Source of the DNA: Caldilinea sp. CFX5
Lineage (GTDB): Bacteria > Chloroflexota > Anaerolineae > Caldilineales > Caldilineaceae
Assembly (NCBI GenBank): GCA_021405325.1
Contig: QWII01000014.1
Coordinates: forward strand, 1-64,000
Reading direction: 5' to 3'
Length of the DNA stretch: 64,000 bases
The notes under the pieces were generated by a model. That model saw nothing but the letters and a program-made list of their open reading frames with translations, did no database searches and was not told the origin of the DNA. How positions within the stretch are numbered: position 1 is the first letter of the stretch; every line of letters starts with the position of its first letter. This document shows positions 50,234 to 59,913 of the stretch, piece after piece. Made by a program: the position numbers and the translations under genes.

Positions 50234-50875
50234 TTAGTGGTGGTCAATGCCTTCGTAGCGGTCGATAAATTTACGAATGCGCGTTTCATCAAAGTCATTG
50301 AATTTATCAATGCGCTGCCAGGCGGTCAGCGCAATACGGTTCGCCATATCCTGGTGCAACGGCAGGCTGTTGTTGACTGTCCAGGTCGGATCATTCGGCG
50401 CCAACAGAACCTTCTTCCCTGCGCGCTGATAGGTCGTGACAACCTCCTCAAGCTGACTCACCAATTCAGGACAGCCGTCTTCACACTGGTAGTAGATCGC
50501 GACGCCGCCATCTTCCAGGTTGTGGAGAATTTGTTCGTAGCGTACTGGTGTGTTGTTCAAGCCAAAGGGCGCCATGCCGCCATAGTGGGGTCCAGAGGAA
50601 GGCGGTGTGCTGTTATATTGAATGGGCGAAACATCACCATCCTCAATATGTGTGTTGCCTAACGACGCCAATACTTGCTCCTCTCCCGCCGGTTGTTGGT
50701 TGCGAATATTCAAATAGACCACGAGTGCAATCAGCCCGACAAGCAGGGCGATGCCACCGCCCAAGAAAAGATTCTGGTTGCGGCGACGTTGTGCGCTCTT
50801 GGTCCGCAGCGGATTGCTTGAACGGTGGAGCGTCGTTGCACCGCGACCTTGCGCAATAGGTTTTTGTTTTGCCAT
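50234..50875 (-). CDS. DUF3105 membrane-anchored protein
   Basis: This 213-residue protein has a basic cytoplasmic N-terminus, one membrane helix (about 37-56) and an outer DUF3105 domain with the family signature YNSTPPSSGPHYGG and a later LHNLEDGGVAIYYQCEDGC. The domain's role is unknown; two Cys (in YYQCEDGCPEL) and His residues could bind a metal. The ATG at 50875 follows AAGGA. It lies in the minus-strand cluster with the MerE-like and cytochrome c genes, which suggests an outer metal/redox function. Confidence 0.85.
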   Translation of the reverse strand: MAKQKPIAQGRGATTLHRSSNPLRTKSAQRRRNQNLFLGGGIALLVGLIALVVYLNIRNQQPAGEEQVLASLGNTHIEDGDVSPIQYNSTPPSSGPHYGGMAPFGLNNTPVRYEQILHNLEDGGVAIYYQCEDGCPELVSQLEEVVTTYQRAGKKVLLAPNDPTWTVNNSLPLHQDMANRIALTAWQRIDKFNDFDETRIRKFIDRYEGIDHH

Positions 50876-50916
50876 AGCTCTATCCTTCGTCAAATGATCA
50901 GTAATTCAATTATCTT

Positions 50917-51153
50917 TCAGGATGCGACGGTGCGCCATGCCCAAAATAAACCGATGAAATAGCCGGCCAATGCGCCTCCGGCTGCCATACCCCAGTGAAT
51001 TCCGTGAATTTGTTGTGCCAACGCAATTTCGGCAATGATAAAAAACAGAAACAGACCAGCAACAACACCGCCTATCGCCGGCAACGGTAGCCAATCAGTC
51101 TTTGGGGGAAGTGACGATGGCTGCTTGTGGATAACTTTTTTACGATTTACCAT
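50917..51153 (-). CDS. Small two-helix membrane protein
   Basis: This 78-residue protein has a basic N-terminus and two membrane helices (about 25-44 and 53-72) with IHWGMAAGGALAGYFIGLF between and within them. The same IHWxxAxxGAxxGYxxGLF pattern is seen in the small protein at 30745-30993. Function is unknown. It is 42 bp before the DUF3105 gene on the same strand and could be translated with it. Confidence 0.75.
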   Translation of the reverse strand: MVNRKKVIHKQPSSLPPKTDWLPLPAIGGVVAGLFLFFIIAEIALAQQIHGIHWGMAAGGALAGYFIGLFWAWRTVAS

Positions 51154-51186
51154 ATTCCCCTTCCTGCGCTTAAAAATGTCAAACAG

Positions 51187-51825
51187 CTACTCATGGATCA
51201 CTACCAGGGTGCCAGGGTTTTGGGCCGTTGGCTTCTGCCAGGTCGGTCCAGCATCTTCCCAGGTTGGCCCAGCCCAATCAAAGAGCCACTTGGCGTCTTC
51301 ATTGGTCATATTGACACAGCCGTGGCTCATGGGCCGGCCAAAGTTGTTGTGCCAATAGGTGCCATGAAACGCATACTCTTCATAGAAATACTGCACCCAC
51401 TGTACATTCGGCAGATAGTAGTAATCGCCTTGCGCCTGACTGCCGCCGGTCATGGTCTGTGACCGCGTTTTGAGGCGGATACGAAAGGTGCCGGTCACTG
51501 TAGGCCATTGGGGTAGACCGGTGGAAACAATAAAGGCGCGCACCGGTTTGGCGCCTTCATACGCAACGACGCGCTGCTCGCTTAGATCGACATCAATCCA
51601 TTTCGCGGTCGTGGTAGGTAACGTCGCCTCTTTATGATAGCCATAGGTCAAAGGCGGTCCCAACTGTGGCGCGAGTTGCGGCAACGGGGGCGCGCCGGTG
51701 GCGGTCGAAGGTAAAATGGCTTCTGTCGATTCGCGTTTGGCGAAAACAGGAACACTCTGGAGCGCCAACCAGACAAGTACTGTCATGGTTACAACCACAT
51801 ACTTATACCGAAACAACTGAATCAT
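51187..51825 (-). CDS. L,D-transpeptidase (YkuD domain)
   Basis: This 212-residue protein has an N-terminal signal-anchor and a C-terminal YkuD domain. The catalytic signature [22 protein letters not shown] (read in two parts) has the invariant His and Cys of the family, and the substrate-binding stretch begins [16 protein letters not shown]. It makes 3-3 or lipoprotein cross-links in peptidoglycan outside the membrane. The ATG at 51825 is preferred over a GTG at 51837. Confidence 0.9.
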   Translation of the reverse strand: MIQLFRYKYVVVTMTVLVWLALQSVPVFAKRESTEAILPSTATGAPPLPQLAPQLGPPLTYGYHKEATLPTTTAKWIDVDLSEQRVVAYEGAKPVRAFIVSTGLPQWPTVTGTFRIRLKTRSQTMTGGSQAQGDYYYLPNVQWVQYFYEEYAFHGTYWHNNFGRPMSHGCVNMTNEDAKWLFDWAGPTWEDAGPTWQKPTAQNPGTLVVIHE

Positions 51826-51871
51826 ACTGCTTTCCACCCAATGCTTTTGTTGATGGTTAAAATAGCGGAAT

Positions 51872-53464
51872 TTACTGCCAGGTTACGCCCCGGTCGCTGC
51901 TGCGATAGATCTTGCCGTCGGCTGCACCCACCCACAACACCTGATTGTCCGGCCCAGCCAACGCCAAAGCTGTCACATTGATGCCCACAGCACGCTGGCC
52001 CCAGCCGCCAAACGATCGTAGTTTCTGGAACGAAACCCCAAACGGTGTGCCGGCGTAGAGCAACCCATTTGGCTCATCATAGGCCAGCGCCCGGACATCG
52101 GTGCTGATAATCGCACTGTTCATCACGCCGTTCAGATTCACCCAGGTGCGTCCACCATCATCATTCTGGAAGACGCCTTCATTCGTGCCGAGGAAGAGCC
52201 GTGAGGCGCCTGCTGCCAACGCCCGTGGCCGGCCCAATTGGAAAGAGCTGATGCTACGCCAGATGCGACCGCCATCCTCGCTGCGGTAGAGGGTTGTGTT
52301 ATCCACCCCCCAGAGCAATCCGGGTTGACCGGGTACAGCAGCGATGGCCGCCAGACGTAGATCAGGCGGGGTCGTTGCAACCGGCTTCCAGCTTAGGGCG
52401 CCATCCTCGCTGCGCCAGAGACCGCCCGGCCCTACGGCCACCCACGCGTCATCTGCATTTGCTATCCTGGTGATGCTACGCATATCACCAGCAACCGGCA
52501 AAGGCATCCACTGTTGCCCATCGGGCGAGGTGCGGATGCCTTTGGGTTCACCAAGCACCAGTAGATTATCACCGGTGGCGAGGGCTTGAATGGATACATT
52601 GGGCAACACAGCCACCGGCGTCTGGTTTGTCTGACCACTGCGCGCGGTCACATAAATCCAGATCACAACTGCAGCCCACAGGAGAGTCACAAGCGCACCG
52701 ATCCCCCACAACCAACGGCGCGAATTGGTTAAAGCTGCCCACCAGCGGCGCTGCGCAACTGGATGGATGTCAGTAGACGTAGCCGCAACAGCCGAGCCTG
52801 CTTCTGTCTCGTGAACTGGGACGTTTGCTACGTCAGCGCCGCTTACGGCCTGGGGGTTGTGCGTCACCAGGTCAACCTGTTTCGCCACCCCTACAGCGTC
52901 GAAAGGCGCCGGCTGATGGTTTGTCTGTCCATTGAGCAAGGGCGGTTGTCCGCCCTCGCGGCCTGGATTGCTCTCCTCGGCGAGCGGTAACCGCTCGCCG
53001 CAAGCCGCGCAGAAGCGATAGTCCGTTGCCACGGCGCTGCCGCACTGCGGACAAAAGCGCAGCCGGTTGGGCAGCGGTCCAGGGAAAACACGGCGAGCGG
53101 CTAGAATCTGCGCCTCCAGCCACCCATCCATTGCCGGATCCGCCGCTGCTGCATGGTCAGGCCAACGAACACTGACGCGGGCTGGACGGGCGCGCGTTTT
53201 TTGGAGATCCAGCACACGGCGGGCGCGTTGTTGTAAAGGCGCCGCCAACGCACGGTAATCAGGCTCGGCCAGATTGCCGAGTTTAAAATCCATGGCCAGA
53301 TCGCGCAGCGCTTCCAGGGCGGCAAAGCGTTCTTGTTGCAACGCCTCTTCGTCACCGTCAGGCGTCTGCAACGTCCACGGCCGGCGCACCCCTTGCCACA
53401 CGGGCAAGATGACAAAACCCAGACCGGTAATCGCAACCAAAACCAGAACCATCAGTGTGATCAT
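51872..53464 (-). CDS. CcmI-like / zinc-ribbon / YCF48-type propeller fusion
   Basis: This 530-residue protein begins with a membrane helix and a CcmI-like stretch ([28 protein letters not shown], read in two parts). A double zinc ribbon ([18 protein letters not shown]) follows, then a linker, a second membrane helix (about 245-268) and a C-terminal propeller of BNR/YCF48-like blades ([46 protein letters not shown]). The start overlaps the ccmH stop (ATGA). CcmI binds apocytochrome c during haem attachment; the added ribbon and propeller may hold apoprotein or assembly partners. Confidence 0.8.
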   Translation of the reverse strand: MITLMVLVLVAITGLGFVILPVWQGVRRPWTLQTPDGDEEALQQERFAALEALRDLAMDFKLGNLAEPDYRALAAPLQQRARRVLDLQKTRARPARVSVRWPDHAAAADPAMDGWLEAQILAARRVFPGPLPNRLRFCPQCGSAVATDYRFCAACGERLPLAEESNPGREGGQPPLLNGQTNHQPAPFDAVGVAKQVDLVTHNPQAVSGADVANVPVHETEAGSAVAATSTDIHPVAQRRWWAALTNSRRWLWGIGALVTLLWAAVVIWIYVTARSGQTNQTPVAVLPNVSIQALATGDNLLVLGEPKGIRTSPDGQQWMPLPVAGDMRSITRIANADDAWVAVGPGGLWRSEDGALSWKPVATTPPDLRLAAIAAVPGQPGLLWGVDNTTLYRSEDGGRIWRSISSFQLGRPRALAAGASRLFLGTNEGVFQNDDGGRTWVNLNGVMNSAIISTDVRALAYDEPNGLLYAGTPFGVSFQKLRSFGGWGQRAVGINVTALALAGPDNQVLWVGAADGKIYRSSDRGVTWQ

Positions 53465-54078
53465 GCCAAGAATTCCCTGTCATACTGCGCCACCAATGCC
53501 TGCACGTCGGGGTCAAGCAGCGGCGCTGAGGCATTGGACGTCTGGGTTGCAGCCTCTAGCTGTTGCACCTTGGCCATCCGGCGCAGCGCCCAGATCAGCC
53601 CTGCCACCCCAACAACAATGCCCACAGCAGGCGTAACCCACAACCAAAAATTCAGCCCCTGCCAGGAGGGCTCACGCAAAATGCTGACACCGTACCGATC
53701 AACGAAATACTGCATGATCTGCGCTTCACTTTCGCCGGCCTGTAGCTTCTCTAAAACCAGTCGGCGCATCTCGCCGGCTAACGGTGAGTTAGAAAAGGCT
53801 ACGGACTGTCCCTGGCAGATAGGACACTGTAAGCGTTCTGCAATACGAATCATCTGCTGATCGAAGCCACGGGCGTCGCCGGTAGTCACCGGCGCGCGGT
53901 CTGCCCGCAGGTTGGGCGCCAAGCCCAATGCCAATCCGGTTACGCCTGCCACAAGGATCGTCAATGCCACCATGACTGCCCAATTGATTTTGCCGGACGC
54001 ACCCGTCTGAACACGCTTTGCATCATTGGCCGCAGAGGCGTCGTTCGTCACCTGTGAAACGCCGGATTTAGGAAGCAC
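53461..54078 (-). CDS. ccmH: Cytochrome c maturation thiol protein CcmH
   Basis: This 205-residue protein has a long N-terminal extension and membrane helix (about 33-53), then the CcmH domain with LQCPICQGQS (the LRCPxCQ signature), LVLEKLQAGESEAQIMQYFVDRYG and a second helix. CcmH keeps the haem-binding CXXCH of apocytochromes reduced. It starts at a GTG with AGGAGG at 6 nt and overlaps the ccmF stop. CcdA and ResA-type genes upstream supply the reducing equivalents. Confidence 0.9.
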   Translation of the reverse strand: MLPKSGVSQVTNDASAANDAKRVQTGASGKINWAVMVALTILVAGVTGLALGLAPNLRADRAPVTTGDARGFDQQMIRIAERLQCPICQGQSVAFSNSPLAGEMRRLVLEKLQAGESEAQIMQYFVDRYGVSILREPSWQGLNFWLWVTPAVGIVVGVAGLIWALRRMAKVQQLEAATQTSNASAPLLDPDVQALVAQYDREFLA

Positions 54079-56083
54079 TGGCGACCTCCTTAGACGTCAG
54101 GGGAACTTTGCTGCGCACCGGCTCCCGGCCTGGCTGGGTTTCCGGCCACCAGGCGATCAGCCCGCCAAGCGTCAGAATCAGTCCGCCCACCCAGATCCAG
54201 AGAATCAGTGGATTCACAAAAATGAAAAGACTGGCTTTGTCACCTTCCCACCCTGTCAAGACCACGTAGAGATCCTCCAACAAGCCGCTCTGAATGGCAA
54301 TATTGCTGATCGGTTGATCGGTAAACCCTTCTAAGAAGCGTTTGCCTGGTTCAATCACCGTCCACGGCTGCCCATTCCTGGCGACGCTTATGCGCGCAGC
54401 TAATGTTTGTTGACGGGCATCGGCTTGTTCGACAAAACCCAGGTGCGTCAGCGTGTACCGTCCAATTGCGATACTTTCGTTCTGCACCAGGGTGACGCTG
54501 CGTTCCACACTAAAAAACTGGCTGCCGATCACACCAAACGCAATGAACACCACGCCAAGATGAACCAGATAACCGCCGTAACGACCCCGCGCACGTCCAA
54601 CTAAGCGCACCGTCGCCAGCCACCACGCTTCGCCGGTTAACGTGCGGCGCGCGCTGATCCCCAGAATAAACTCTTGCACTACGGTAGCGCCGGTGAAACT
54701 GGCTACCGCAAAGGCCAGCGCCGGCCAGCCAGCGCCCAGAACAAACCACAGCAGCCCCAGCACGACGCCGAAGACGACCAGCGGCCAGCGGAAACGCGGC
54801 AGCAATTGCGCCCAGGTTGCACGCCGCCAGGGCAACAGCGGCCCAATCCCCATCAGCGCCATTAACATCAAAAGCACGGGGCCGTTCACCTGGTTATAGT
54901 AAGGCGGCCCCACCGTAATCTGTACACCGCTCACCAGTTCGCTCAACATGGGGAAGAGGACGCCGACGATGGTCGCGAAGATGAGACCCAGAAACAGGAC
55001 ATTGTTGAACAAGAAGCCGCTCTCGCGGCTCACGGTGCTGTCTAACTGGCGTTCACTGCGCAACTGCGGCGCCCGATAGAAAAGCGCAGTCAAGCTGAGG
55101 ATCAGCGCAAGCCCCAGGAAGATGAAGAACCAGGGACCGATGGTTGATTGGGCAAAGCTATGTACCGAGGTAATCACGCCGCTGCGTACAATGAAGGTGC
55201 CAAAGATGGAGAGCACAAAGGCCAGGATCACCAGCACCATCGTCCAGATTTTAAGCATCCCCCGCTTCTCTGTAATGATAATGGAGTGGACATACGCTGA
55301 CGCCGCCAGCCAGGGAATCAAGGCCACATTTTCCACCGGATCCCAGCCCCAATAGCCACCCCAGCCCAGCACCCGGTAGGCCCACCAAGAGCCAAACAAC
55401 AACCCCAAACTCAGTACGCCCCAGGCCGTTAACGTCCAGCGTCGGGTGGCGCGGATCCAGCCGGCATCCAACCGCCCGCTCAACAGCGCCGCCATTGCAA
55501 AGGCAAAGGGGATGCTCATGCTCATGTAGCCGGCTAACAAAAGGGGCGGATGAATCGCCATGCCAGGGTCTTGTAAGAGTGGATTCAAGCCCCGACCATC
55601 CGGTGGAATAAAATCCATGCGCTTAAAGGGGCTGGCGACAAAAATCAACAAAAGCAGAAAGAACAGAGCAATGACCATCAGGATCGCCATCACATAGGGC
55701 ATCAGGCGGTATTGGCTGCGCCAATTCGTGGTCACGGCAATGCTGGAAAAGATACTGAGACCGGTTGCCCAAAAAAGCAAGCTGCCGGCGTTCCCACCCC
55801 AGAAAGCCGTCCAGGTATAGAGAAGACTTTGCGAGTTGCGGGTGTTTTGAAAAACGTAAAAGACGCTGTAATCCTTACTAACCAGAGCATAGACCAGCAC
55901 AAGGCTCGCCAGGCAGAGCAAGCCGCATACCACGTAAAGCGACTGGCGTGCAGAAAGGAGTAAATCCGGGCGTTGGCGGCGATCCCCCAGAACGCCGACG
56001 ATCATGGTGTACAGGGCAAAAACCGTAGCCAGTTGAATGGCCCCACTCCCGACACTGACAAAATCAAAGGTAGCAGTAAACAT
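54068..56083 (-). CDS. ccmF: Cytochrome c haem lyase subunit CcmF
   Basis: This 671-residue polytopic protein has about 15 membrane helices and the WWD haem-handling signature of CcmF (WGGYWGWDPVENVAL). The loop residues around it and the C-terminal outer domain fit the family. It ligates haem to apocytochrome c with CcmH. The ATG at 56083 has GGAGG at 8 nt; an in-frame start 30 nt upstream is less suitable. ccmA, B, C and E are not in the window, so the rest of the system is elsewhere. Confidence 0.93.
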   Translation of the reverse strand: MFTATFDFVSVGSGAIQLATVFALYTMIVGVLGDRRQRPDLLLSARQSLYVVCGLLCLASLVLVYALVSKDYSVFYVFQNTRNSQSLLYTWTAFWGGNAGSLLFWATGLSIFSSIAVTTNWRSQYRLMPYVMAILMVIALFFLLLLIFVASPFKRMDFIPPDGRGLNPLLQDPGMAIHPPLLLAGYMSMSIPFAFAMAALLSGRLDAGWIRATRRWTLTAWGVLSLGLLFGSWWAYRVLGWGGYWGWDPVENVALIPWLAASAYVHSIIITEKRGMLKIWTMVLVILAFVLSIFGTFIVRSGVITSVHSFAQSTIGPWFFIFLGLALILSLTALFYRAPQLRSERQLDSTVSRESGFLFNNVLFLGLIFATIVGVLFPMLSELVSGVQITVGPPYYNQVNGPVLLMLMALMGIGPLLPWRRATWAQLLPRFRWPLVVFGVVLGLLWFVLGAGWPALAFAVASFTGATVVQEFILGISARRTLTGEAWWLATVRLVGRARGRYGGYLVHLGVVFIAFGVIGSQFFSVERSVTLVQNESIAIGRYTLTHLGFVEQADARQQTLAARISVARNGQPWTVIEPGKRFLEGFTDQPISNIAIQSGLLEDLYVVLTGWEGDKASLFIFVNPLILWIWVGGLILTLGGLIAWWPETQPGREPVRSKVPLTSKEVASAS

Positions 56084-56126
56084 AGGCAATTCCTCCAAAG
56101 CAGGTGTCACCAACTAGCGCATCCGG

Positions 56127-56882
56127 TTAATAGAACAAAGTGTAATAGAGCCGTTGCATCGCAATGCTCAGGTAAAAGAAGCGTCCGCTGACAAAGAGCA
56201 AGCCAACGCCCACCAATACAGCGCCGCTCAGACGAGTGATCCAGGGCCAAAAGCGCCGTAACCGGCGCGTGGCGCCCAGCATCCAAGTCGCCGCCACACC
56301 ACTGATCATAAAGGGGATGCCCAACCCAATGCTATAGGCAAAGAGCAGCCAGATGCCGGTTCCCACTGTGGCGGCGCTGCCGGCATAGAGTAAGATGCCG
56401 GCCAAGATCGGGCCGACACAGGGCGCCCAGCCAAAGGCAAAGGTCATCCCCAACAACAAGGGTGCTGATGGCCCCAGGCGGCCGCCATCCAGATGAATCC
56501 GCCAATCCTGGTTCAAGGAGGGAATGCGCACAGTGTCGGCCAGGATCAGGCCCATGACGATCATCAACAGACCCGTGATACGGTTCATGGATTGGCGGTA
56601 GGTGTCCAGCAGACCGCCAAACAGCGCTGCGCTCGCCCCTAACAGCACAAAGACTAACGTGAAACCCAATACAAAAATGGCGCTGGCGATCACGGTTTGG
56701 ACAAGCACCGCGGATCGTCGTCCGGCCAACGCTACGGTTTTCCCTGACGGGGCAGCGGTGGCGAGACCAGAGATAAACGAGAGATAGCCAGGCACCAATG
56801 GCGCAACACAGGGTGAGAAAAAGCTAATCAGGCCGGCGCCAAAGGCCAAAAACAAACCGATCTCAGGCAGCAAGTTTCTCAC
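56127..56882 (-). CDS. ccdA: CcdA-type thiol-disulfide membrane transporter
   Basis: This 251-residue protein has six membrane helices and the two conserved Cys motifs of CcdA (FFSPCVAPLVPGYL and GWAPCVGPIL). It carries reducing equivalents from cytoplasmic thioredoxin across the membrane to ResA/CcmH-type proteins. Start is a GTG at 56882 next to the ResA gene's stop, with RBS overlap. It lies between ccmF and the ResA gene in the minus-strand operon. Confidence 0.92.
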   Translation of the reverse strand: MRNLLPEIGLFLAFGAGLISFFSPCVAPLVPGYLSFISGLATAAPSGKTVALAGRRSAVLVQTVIASAIFVLGFTLVFVLLGASAALFGGLLDTYRQSMNRITGLLMIVMGLILADTVRIPSLNQDWRIHLDGGRLGPSAPLLLGMTFAFGWAPCVGPILAGILLYAGSAATVGTGIWLLFAYSIGLGIPFMISGVAATWMLGATRRLRRFWPWITRLSGAVLVGVGLLFVSGRFFYLSIAMQRLYYTLFY

Positions 56883-56885
56883 TCC

Positions 56886-57548
56886 CTATTGGCTTTGGTT
56901 CCCTACGGCTTGGGCCTCGGCGATGCTTTGCTCCAGCACCGCCGGCGAAATGGCGCCAATCACTTTGCGGCTGATCTGCCCACCGGGCGTGATGAAGAAG
57001 GTCTCCGGCAGCCCGGTGACGCCGTATTCCACGCCTGTACGCCCTCCCGTATCCACGGCATTGGGGAAGGTAATATCAAACTCGCGCAAGTAGGCGCGGG
57101 CGTCTTGCTCCGTATCCCAAATATCAATGCCGATGAAAATTACATCCTGATTCTGGTATTGCCGCCACAGTTGCTCCAGGATGGGCGCTTCCTCCCGGCA
57201 AGGTGGACACCAACTGGCCCAGAAGTTGATCACGACCACTTGTCCGCGGTAATCACTTAAACGAAAGTCAGATTTGCCGTTAAAGGGGTCATAAAGCGGT
57301 AAGGTGAAATCGGTGGCCGGTCGACTCAGCACCGCGACCGTAGCCGGCCCGGCGTTGATGCTAAAGCCACTCGGACCACCTTGTCCCTGGCGCAGCAGCC
57401 CCCACCCCAATAGCGCAAGCAGCGCAAATACCGCTAGAAAGACCGGCGCCCATACCCAAAGCTGTCGCACACGCAGCGGGCGAGGCTTGGGGCCATCGTC
57501 CAGTTGCGCTAGAACGTCCTGCGGCGGCAATGATTCCTGCTGTGACAT
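56886..57548 (-). CDS. ResA/DsbE-like thioredoxin
   Basis: This 220-residue protein has a cytoplasmic N-terminus with a Pro-rich stretch, one membrane helix (about 28-51) and an outer thioredoxin domain with NFWASWCPPCREEAPILEQLW, a later TGLPETFFITPGG (cis-Pro), and DxVFIGIDIWD. It is the partner of CcdA and reduces apocytochrome c thiols for haem attachment. The gap to ccdA is 3 bp. A second TlpA-type protein lies at 63188. Confidence 0.92.
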   Translation of the reverse strand: MSQQESLPPQDVLAQLDDGPKPRPLRVRQLWVWAPVFLAVFALLALLGWGLLRQGQGGPSGFSINAGPATVAVLSRPATDFTLPLYDPFNGKSDFRLSDYRGQVVVINFWASWCPPCREEAPILEQLWRQYQNQDVIFIGIDIWDTEQDARAYLREFDITFPNAVDTGGRTGVEYGVTGLPETFFITPGGQISRKVIGAISPAVLEQSIAEAQAVGNQSQ

Positions 57549-57608
57549 AAACGTTTTATTTGCACCTTCTGTAAATCACACAAAATCCAAACAATTTTGG
57601 TCATGCCT

Positions 57609-58484
57609 TTACACAACGTCCGCGCGCAGCGTCGTGCAGCGTAGCAATCTGGTCAGAGGAATCAACAAGAGCAGCGCCAACAGAAAAAAGAGAAGGCCCG
57701 AATAGGTGTGATAGAATTGGAACGCCGCCTCGGCGCCCCAAGCCCGCGCCACAAAAAGCAAGTTGGCCACACGCAAGATATTGCCCGCCACGGCAAGCGG
57801 AATCGCCAACAGCACCACGGCGAGCCGTCCCCAGAGTGGCCCGGCCAACACGTAAGCCACCAGCGCATTCAGCGATGTGAGCGTGATCATGGAATTGATG
57901 CCGCTGCACTGGGCGCCGATCACCAGATCGGCATTGGGCAACGTAATCGCATTGCCGATAATGGTGATATCCAACCCCAAAAAGCGTACAAGAGCGCCGG
58001 AGCAAACACCGGTAAACATCGCCAGTGGCAGCGTTGCCCGCTCAATAAAGGGTAGTGGCGCCATCAGCGTCAGGTACCCCAGGGGAAAGGCCAACAGGCC
58101 GACCACCCGGCGACCGGCCCAAACCCAGACCAGCCCCACTAAGAGGCCGATCATGGCAAAGGCGGCCAGATAGTAGGCTTTGCCGTTCAGAAAGTAGAGA
58201 TACGCGGCCAGGCTGCCCGCCACAACAAACAGCCCGACGTTATCCCCGGACATGGTTGCCCAAGAGCCGTGGCGGTGGATTTGCAAACGCCGCCAGGCCA
58301 GATAGACCGCCACGGGCACAATTAACACGCCATGACTGTAATAGTCGTTGCCCATCCACTCACCCCATAACCAGCGCCAGACCGGCCAGGTGAGCAAGGC
58401 GAAAGCGACAATGATCAACCCTGGCACGAGCGCCTGTTGCCAGGGCATCCCCACCCCGATCCGTCCCTCTTCGTTGCGCCTCAT
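57609..58484 (-). CDS. Exosortase family membrane protein
   Basis: This 291-residue polytopic membrane protein has the exosortase/archaeosortase catalytic set: Cys in GAQCSGINS, Arg in [13 protein letters not shown], and His in [11 protein letters not shown]. These enzymes process proteins with a C-terminal sorting helix. No PEP-CTERM-like substrate was seen in the window, so it may act on one encoded elsewhere. Its ATG overlaps the stop of the tandem DsbA gene by 4 bp, so the two are translationally coupled, which is an odd partnership. Confidence 0.88.
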   Translation of the reverse strand: MRRNEEGRIGVGMPWQQALVPGLIIVAFALLTWPVWRWLWGEWMGNDYYSHGVLIVPVAVYLAWRRLQIHRHGSWATMSGDNVGLFVVAGSLAAYLYFLNGKAYYLAAFAMIGLLVGLVWVWAGRRVVGLLAFPLGYLTLMAPLPFIERATLPLAMFTGVCSGALVRFLGLDITIIGNAITLPNADLVIGAQCSGINSMITLTSLNALVAYVLAGPLWGRLAVVLLAIPLAVAGNILRVANLLFVARAWGAEAAFQFYHTYSGLLFFLLALLLLIPLTRLLRCTTLRADVV

Positions 58485-59866
58485 TTATTTAACTCCGCCT
58501 CAATGACTTGCACAATGGCGTCCAGCGGTTGGGCGCCGACTAACGGCTGACCATTGATGTAGAACGTTGGCGTTCCCGTGACGCCGGCGCGCTCACCTTC
58601 CTCTAGATCAGCCTGAATTTCGTCGGCATAGCGCTCACTGTCCATGCAGGCATTGAAGAGATCAACATCTAAACCCATTTCCGCGCCGTAGCCTTTGAGT
58701 ACATCGGCCGCCTGCGGCTTGTCCGCCCACTCATCTTTACCCTGGAAGAGACGGTCATGCATGGCCCAATACTTGCCTTGTGCGCCAGCGCATTCGGCAG
58801 CCAGCGCCGCGGCGCGGGCCTGTGGGTGGATGTTATCGAGCGGGAAATCTTTATAGATGAAGCGGACTTTCCCGGTCTCTACATACAGCTTGTCCAGTTG
58901 CGCTTTTGTTTCCTGGAAAAATTGTAGACAAAACGGACATTGATAGTCGCTAAATTCGATAATGGTGACAGGCGCGTCAGGGTCGCCGTCCACGGCAAAC
59001 TCCTCGGCTTCAAAGTCGGTATCGGGGGGCGGCGGCGTTGGCGCTAACGTGTAGCCTGCGGGCAGTCCCTGTCCAAGCGCCTCGGCTTTCGAGACCTCAA
59101 TCAGGGGCCCAAATTGTTCCCAGGGCAAAAAGCCAGGGATCAGCCGTCCGTTGAGCATGAAGCTGGGTGTGCCGCGAAAACCGTACTTTTGTGTCTCCTG
59201 GTAATCCTGGCCGATGGCTTGCATCGTTGCCGGGTCATCCATGCAACTGCTCAACGCTGCCCGGTCGTAACCGAGTTCAGCGGCCGCGTCCAATACAGTC
59301 GTTCGCACGTCGGCGCTCCCCTTCCAGGTTGCCTGATTGGCAAAGAGCCAGTCGTGCAAGGACCAGAAATCATCCTGGTTGCCGGCGCACTCCGCCGCTT
59401 GCGCAGTGACGACGGAGGCGTCGCCTAAGACCGGAAAATGCTTGAAGACAAAACGCAGGTCGCCGGCCTCCATCATTGGTTTGATGAGCGGCATTATCTG
59501 TGTGACAAACCGACTACACCAGGGGCATTGAAAATCGCTGTATTCAACCAGGACGACGGGTGCGTCCGCCTTACCCTGTTCGGCGTTCGGCTTGTTGGCA
59601 ATGGTCTGCCAATCCGGCACGGGCGCCGGTAGGCGAATCGGCGGGCGCGACTGCGCGGGCGTGGCCGCGGCGGCCGCCGTCACGGCTTGCGCCCCGGTCG
59701 GCGCGGCCGTCAAGGTTGCGGCCACGGCCTGGGCAATCGCCGTCTGATTGGCCTGAACAAAGGTTCCCCCTGCACCATCTGCGCCACAGGCGCCAAGCAG
59801 CGCCATTGCGCCGATCATCAAGACAACCCACAAGAATACCCTATATGTCATTCTGCGAATGAACAT
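58481..59866 (-). CDS. Lipoprotein with two DsbA-like thioredoxin domains
   Basis: This 461-residue lipoprotein (ALLGACGAD) has an Ala/Thr-rich linker and two DsbA-type domains. Motifs are [17 protein letters not shown] in the first and [16 protein letters not shown] in the second; each is followed by the family's FVFKHFP / FIYKDFP and the late GTPSFMLNG / GTPTFYING stretches. It should oxidise or shuffle disulfides outside the membrane. Tandem DsbA domains on one chain are unusual. The ATG at 59866 has AAGGGG at good spacing. Confidence 0.9.
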   Translation of the reverse strand: MFIRRMTYRVFLWVVLMIGAMALLGACGADGAGGTFVQANQTAIAQAVAATLTAAPTGAQAVTAAAAATPAQSRPPIRLPAPVPDWQTIANKPNAEQGKADAPVVLVEYSDFQCPWCSRFVTQIMPLIKPMMEAGDLRFVFKHFPVLGDASVVTAQAAECAGNQDDFWSLHDWLFANQATWKGSADVRTTVLDAAAELGYDRAALSSCMDDPATMQAIGQDYQETQKYGFRGTPSFMLNGRLIPGFLPWEQFGPLIEVSKAEALGQGLPAGYTLAPTPPPPDTDFEAEEFAVDGDPDAPVTIIEFSDYQCPFCLQFFQETKAQLDKLYVETGKVRFIYKDFPLDNIHPQARAAALAAECAGAQGKYWAMHDRLFQGKDEWADKPQAADVLKGYGAEMGLDVDLFNACMDSERYADEIQADLEEGERAGVTGTPTFYINGQPLVGAQPLDAIVQVIEAELNK

Positions 59867-59913
59867 AGTCATCCCCTTTCATCCTCTGGTCACTGCTGCT
59901 TTTTGTTTATCTG

